A stretch of DNA of 6,453 nucleotides from JBFEYJ01 sp041562215 (GTDB taxonomy: Bacteria > Pseudomonadota > Gammaproteobacteria > Thiohalomonadales > Thiohalomonadaceae), in assembly GCA_041562215.1 (NCBI GenBank), contig JBFEYJ010000170.1:1-6453 (forward strand), in the 5' to 3' direction. Positions within the stretch are counted from its first letter, which is position 1. Each line of letters starts with the position of its first letter. Positions 5,321 through 6,453 of this stretch are shown in pieces. The position numbers were made by a program, and so were the translations under genes. The notes below the pieces were generated by a model. The model saw only the letters and a list, made by a program, of their open reading frames with translations, had not been told where the DNA came from and made no database searches.

Positions 5321-6295
5321 TTACAGCACATCTCCGCTATAGCCCCGGCTTTCGAGGATTTTGCGCAAGCGCTTCAACGCCTCGATCTGTATTTGACGCA
5401 CACGCTCACGGGTCACGCCAACGGCCTCTCCAACCTCCTCCAGGGTAGAGGCGTCATACCCGTGCAGACCAAAACGCCGCTCCACCACCTCACGCTGTCT
5501 GTCAGAGATCTCACTCAGCCAGATGTCAATATTATTGTGAATAGCTTCATTCTGCAGCAGCACAGAGGGGTCGAGATTATTTTCGTCAGGGATGATATCG
5601 ATCAAAAAGTTATCCGCATCCTGTCCAATCGGCCTATCCATTGAGCTGACGCGTTCGTTAAGACCCATCATCCGCTTGACCTCGTCGATAGGCTTGTCCA
5701 GCATCTCGGCGATCTCTTCGGTGGTCGGATCGTGATCGAGAGTCTGTGACAGGTGGCGGACCGCCATCAAGTAAAGATTGATCTCCCTCAGCACGTGGAT
5801 TGGCAGGCGGATGGTGCGGGTCTGGTTCATGATGGCCCGCTCGATGGTCTGCCGGATCCACCAGGTGGCATACGTGGAAAAGCGGAAACCGCGCTCGGGG
5901 TCGAACTTTTCCACCGCACGGATGAGGCCGAGGTTGCCTTCTTCGATAAGGTCCAGCAGAGCCAGCCCCCGATGAAGATAACGACGGGCAATGTTAACGA
6001 CCAGGCGCAGATTGCTCTCAATCATACGCTGGCGACCTGCCTCATCACCCTGTTGCGCCAGGCGTGCGTAATGGACCTCCTCCTCTGCGCTAAGCAGGGG
6101 AGAAAAACCGATCTCGTTCAGGTATAACCGCGTGGCATCCAGCTGACCTTCCGAGACGATCCCCACGTCAATGGTGTGCGCCTCATCATACTCCTCTTCG
6201 AGCGGAGCCAGGGCCTCATCCGCATCAACCTCTTGTAACAGCTCTTCGCCTTCCCCGGGAACACTCTCGCTAGGGCCTGTTTCTCGTTTTCCCAT
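5321..6295 (-). CDS. rpoS: RNA polymerase sigma factor RpoS
   Basis: The general stress and stationary-phase sigma factor, which binds core RNA polymerase and directs it to stress promoters. From ATG at 6295 it has 324 residues (E. coli 330). The variable acidic N-terminus is followed by region 1.2 (DATRLYLNEIGF, about 53-64). Region 2 is nearly identical to E. coli, including LLDLIEEGNLGLIRAVEKFD, RFSTYATWWIRQTIERAI and RTIRLPIHV. Region 3 (LDHDPTTEEIAEMLDKP) comes next, and region 4.2 carries the helix-turn-helix TLEEVGEAVGVTRERVRQIQ (about 284-303). The start is chosen because AAGAGGGTG precedes this ATG; an in-frame TTG at 6310 overlaps the nlpD stop and has no such site. The residue matching E. 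coli Lys173, needed for RssB recognition, is Arg170. In other gammaproteobacteria the main rpoS promoter lies inside nlpD, outside this window. Confidence 0.97.
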   Translation of the reverse strand: MGKRETGPSESVPGEGEELLQEVDADEALAPLEEEYDEAHTIDVGIVSEGQLDATRLYLNEIGFSPLLSAEEEVHYARLAQQGDEAGRQRMIESNLRLVVNIARRYLHRGLALLDLIEEGNLGLIRAVEKFDPERGFRFSTYATWWIRQTIERAIMNQTRTIRLPIHVLREINLYLMAVRHLSQTLDHDPTTEEIAEMLDKPIDEVKRMMGLNERVSSMDRPIGQDADNFLIDIIPDENNLDPSVLLQNEAIHNNIDIWLSEISDRQREVVERRFGLHGYDASTLEEVGEAVGVTRERVRQIQIEALKRLRKILESRGYSGDVL

Positions 6296-6298
6296 ACC

Positions 6299-6307
6299 CA
6301 CCCTCTT
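6299..6307 (-). promoter_or_regulatory. Ribosome binding site of rpoS
   Basis: The minus strand reads AAGAGGGTG just after, and overlapping by one base, the nlpD stop codon, three bases before GGT-ATG. Its purine core at 6301-6307 is correctly spaced for ATG at 6295 and not for the in-frame TTG at 6310, so it decides the rpoS start and removes five residues from the longest frame. Confidence 0.6.
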
Positions 6308-6453
6308 CAAGTACCTTGCTTTGGCAGATAACGCAACGGATCAACCGGCTTGCCGTCACGGCGAATTTCAAAGTGAAGGACAACACCCTCCTTGCCGCTA
6401 TCCCCCATCTCGGCAATTTTCGCTCCCTGCTTCACCTCACTCCCCTCCTTGAC
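6307..6453 (-). CDS. nlpD: C-terminal end of lipoprotein NlpD (LytM domain)
   Basis: The last 48 codons of a gene that enters from the right edge and ends in TGA at 6307-6309, 11 bases before rpoS. The sequence is the end of a LytM/peptidase M23 domain: a lipoyl-like stretch (VKEGSEVKQGAKIAEMGDSG), then VVLHFEIRRDG and the typical close KPVDPLRYLP. NlpD is an outer-membrane lipoprotein that activates the amidase AmiC during cell separation. In active M23 enzymes the HxH motif precedes FE; here the first histidine is Val (V-L-H), as expected for a non-catalytic activator (E. coli NlpD has Arg there). The signal sequence, LysM domain and most of the LytM domain lie outside the window. The nlpD-rpoS order is conserved in gammaproteobacteria. 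Confidence 0.92.
   Translation of the reverse strand, partial: VKEGSEVKQGAKIAEMGDSGKEGVVLHFEIRRDGKPVDPLRYLPKQGT

Noticed and set aside
1..6453. tRNA, rRNA, CRISPR array, transposase, phage or toxin-antitoxin genes
   Set aside because: I looked for them on both strands and saw none; apart from the 239-496 block the window is housekeeping sequence.

Overview
The window looks like a stretch of a gammaproteobacterial chromosome of moderate-to-high GC. The best phylogenetic marker is the nlpD-rpoS gene pair, with an RpoS that follows the Escherichia/Pseudomonas type through regions 1.2 to 4.2. AlaA- and AlaC-type aminotransferases close to the E. coli proteins, and a Mth938-like protein, agree with this. 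A free-living or symbiotic sulfur-oxidiser type of gammaproteobacterium is possible, but that is only an impression.

Layout, left to right. Positions 1-198 (minus) hold the N-terminal part of a gene that runs off the left edge. It resembles the RpfE-type / phosphoglycerate-mutase-like family often found near recJ. Positions 199-513 carry no convincing gene. Most of this stretch (239-496) is a hairpin-rich block with insertion-like features: AATTCG on both sides and near-inverted ends. Positions 514-1824 (minus) encode a monofunctional homoserine dehydrogenase with a C-terminal ACT domain. The 141 bases upstream of it hold a strong Rho-independent terminator for alaA and two operator-like dyads about four helical turns apart. 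Positions 1966-3189 (minus) encode AlaA and 3470-4657 (minus) AlaC, both PLP-dependent alanine-forming transaminases. Divergent promoters at 4730-4779 appear to serve alaC and, on the plus strand, a Mth938-like protein (4802-5212). That gene converges on rpoS (5321-6295, minus). The last 48 codons of nlpD (6307-6453, minus) lie 11 bases upstream of rpoS.

Functionally, hom, alaA and alaC form an amino-acid metabolism block: the aspartate-to-threonine/methionine branch point plus pyruvate-alanine transamination. The alaA terminator and the long gaps suggest several transcription units rather than one operon. thrC, often next to hom, is absent from the visible flanks. The nlpD-rpoS block is the conserved cell-division/stress-sigma pair.

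Most of the window is ordinary housekeeping sequence and I see no new multi-gene system. The items most worth checking are the possible insertion element at 239-496, the paired dyads before hom, the overlapping divergent promoters, the Pro-to-Leu change in AlaA, and the Lys-to-Arg change at the RssB-contact position of RpoS.
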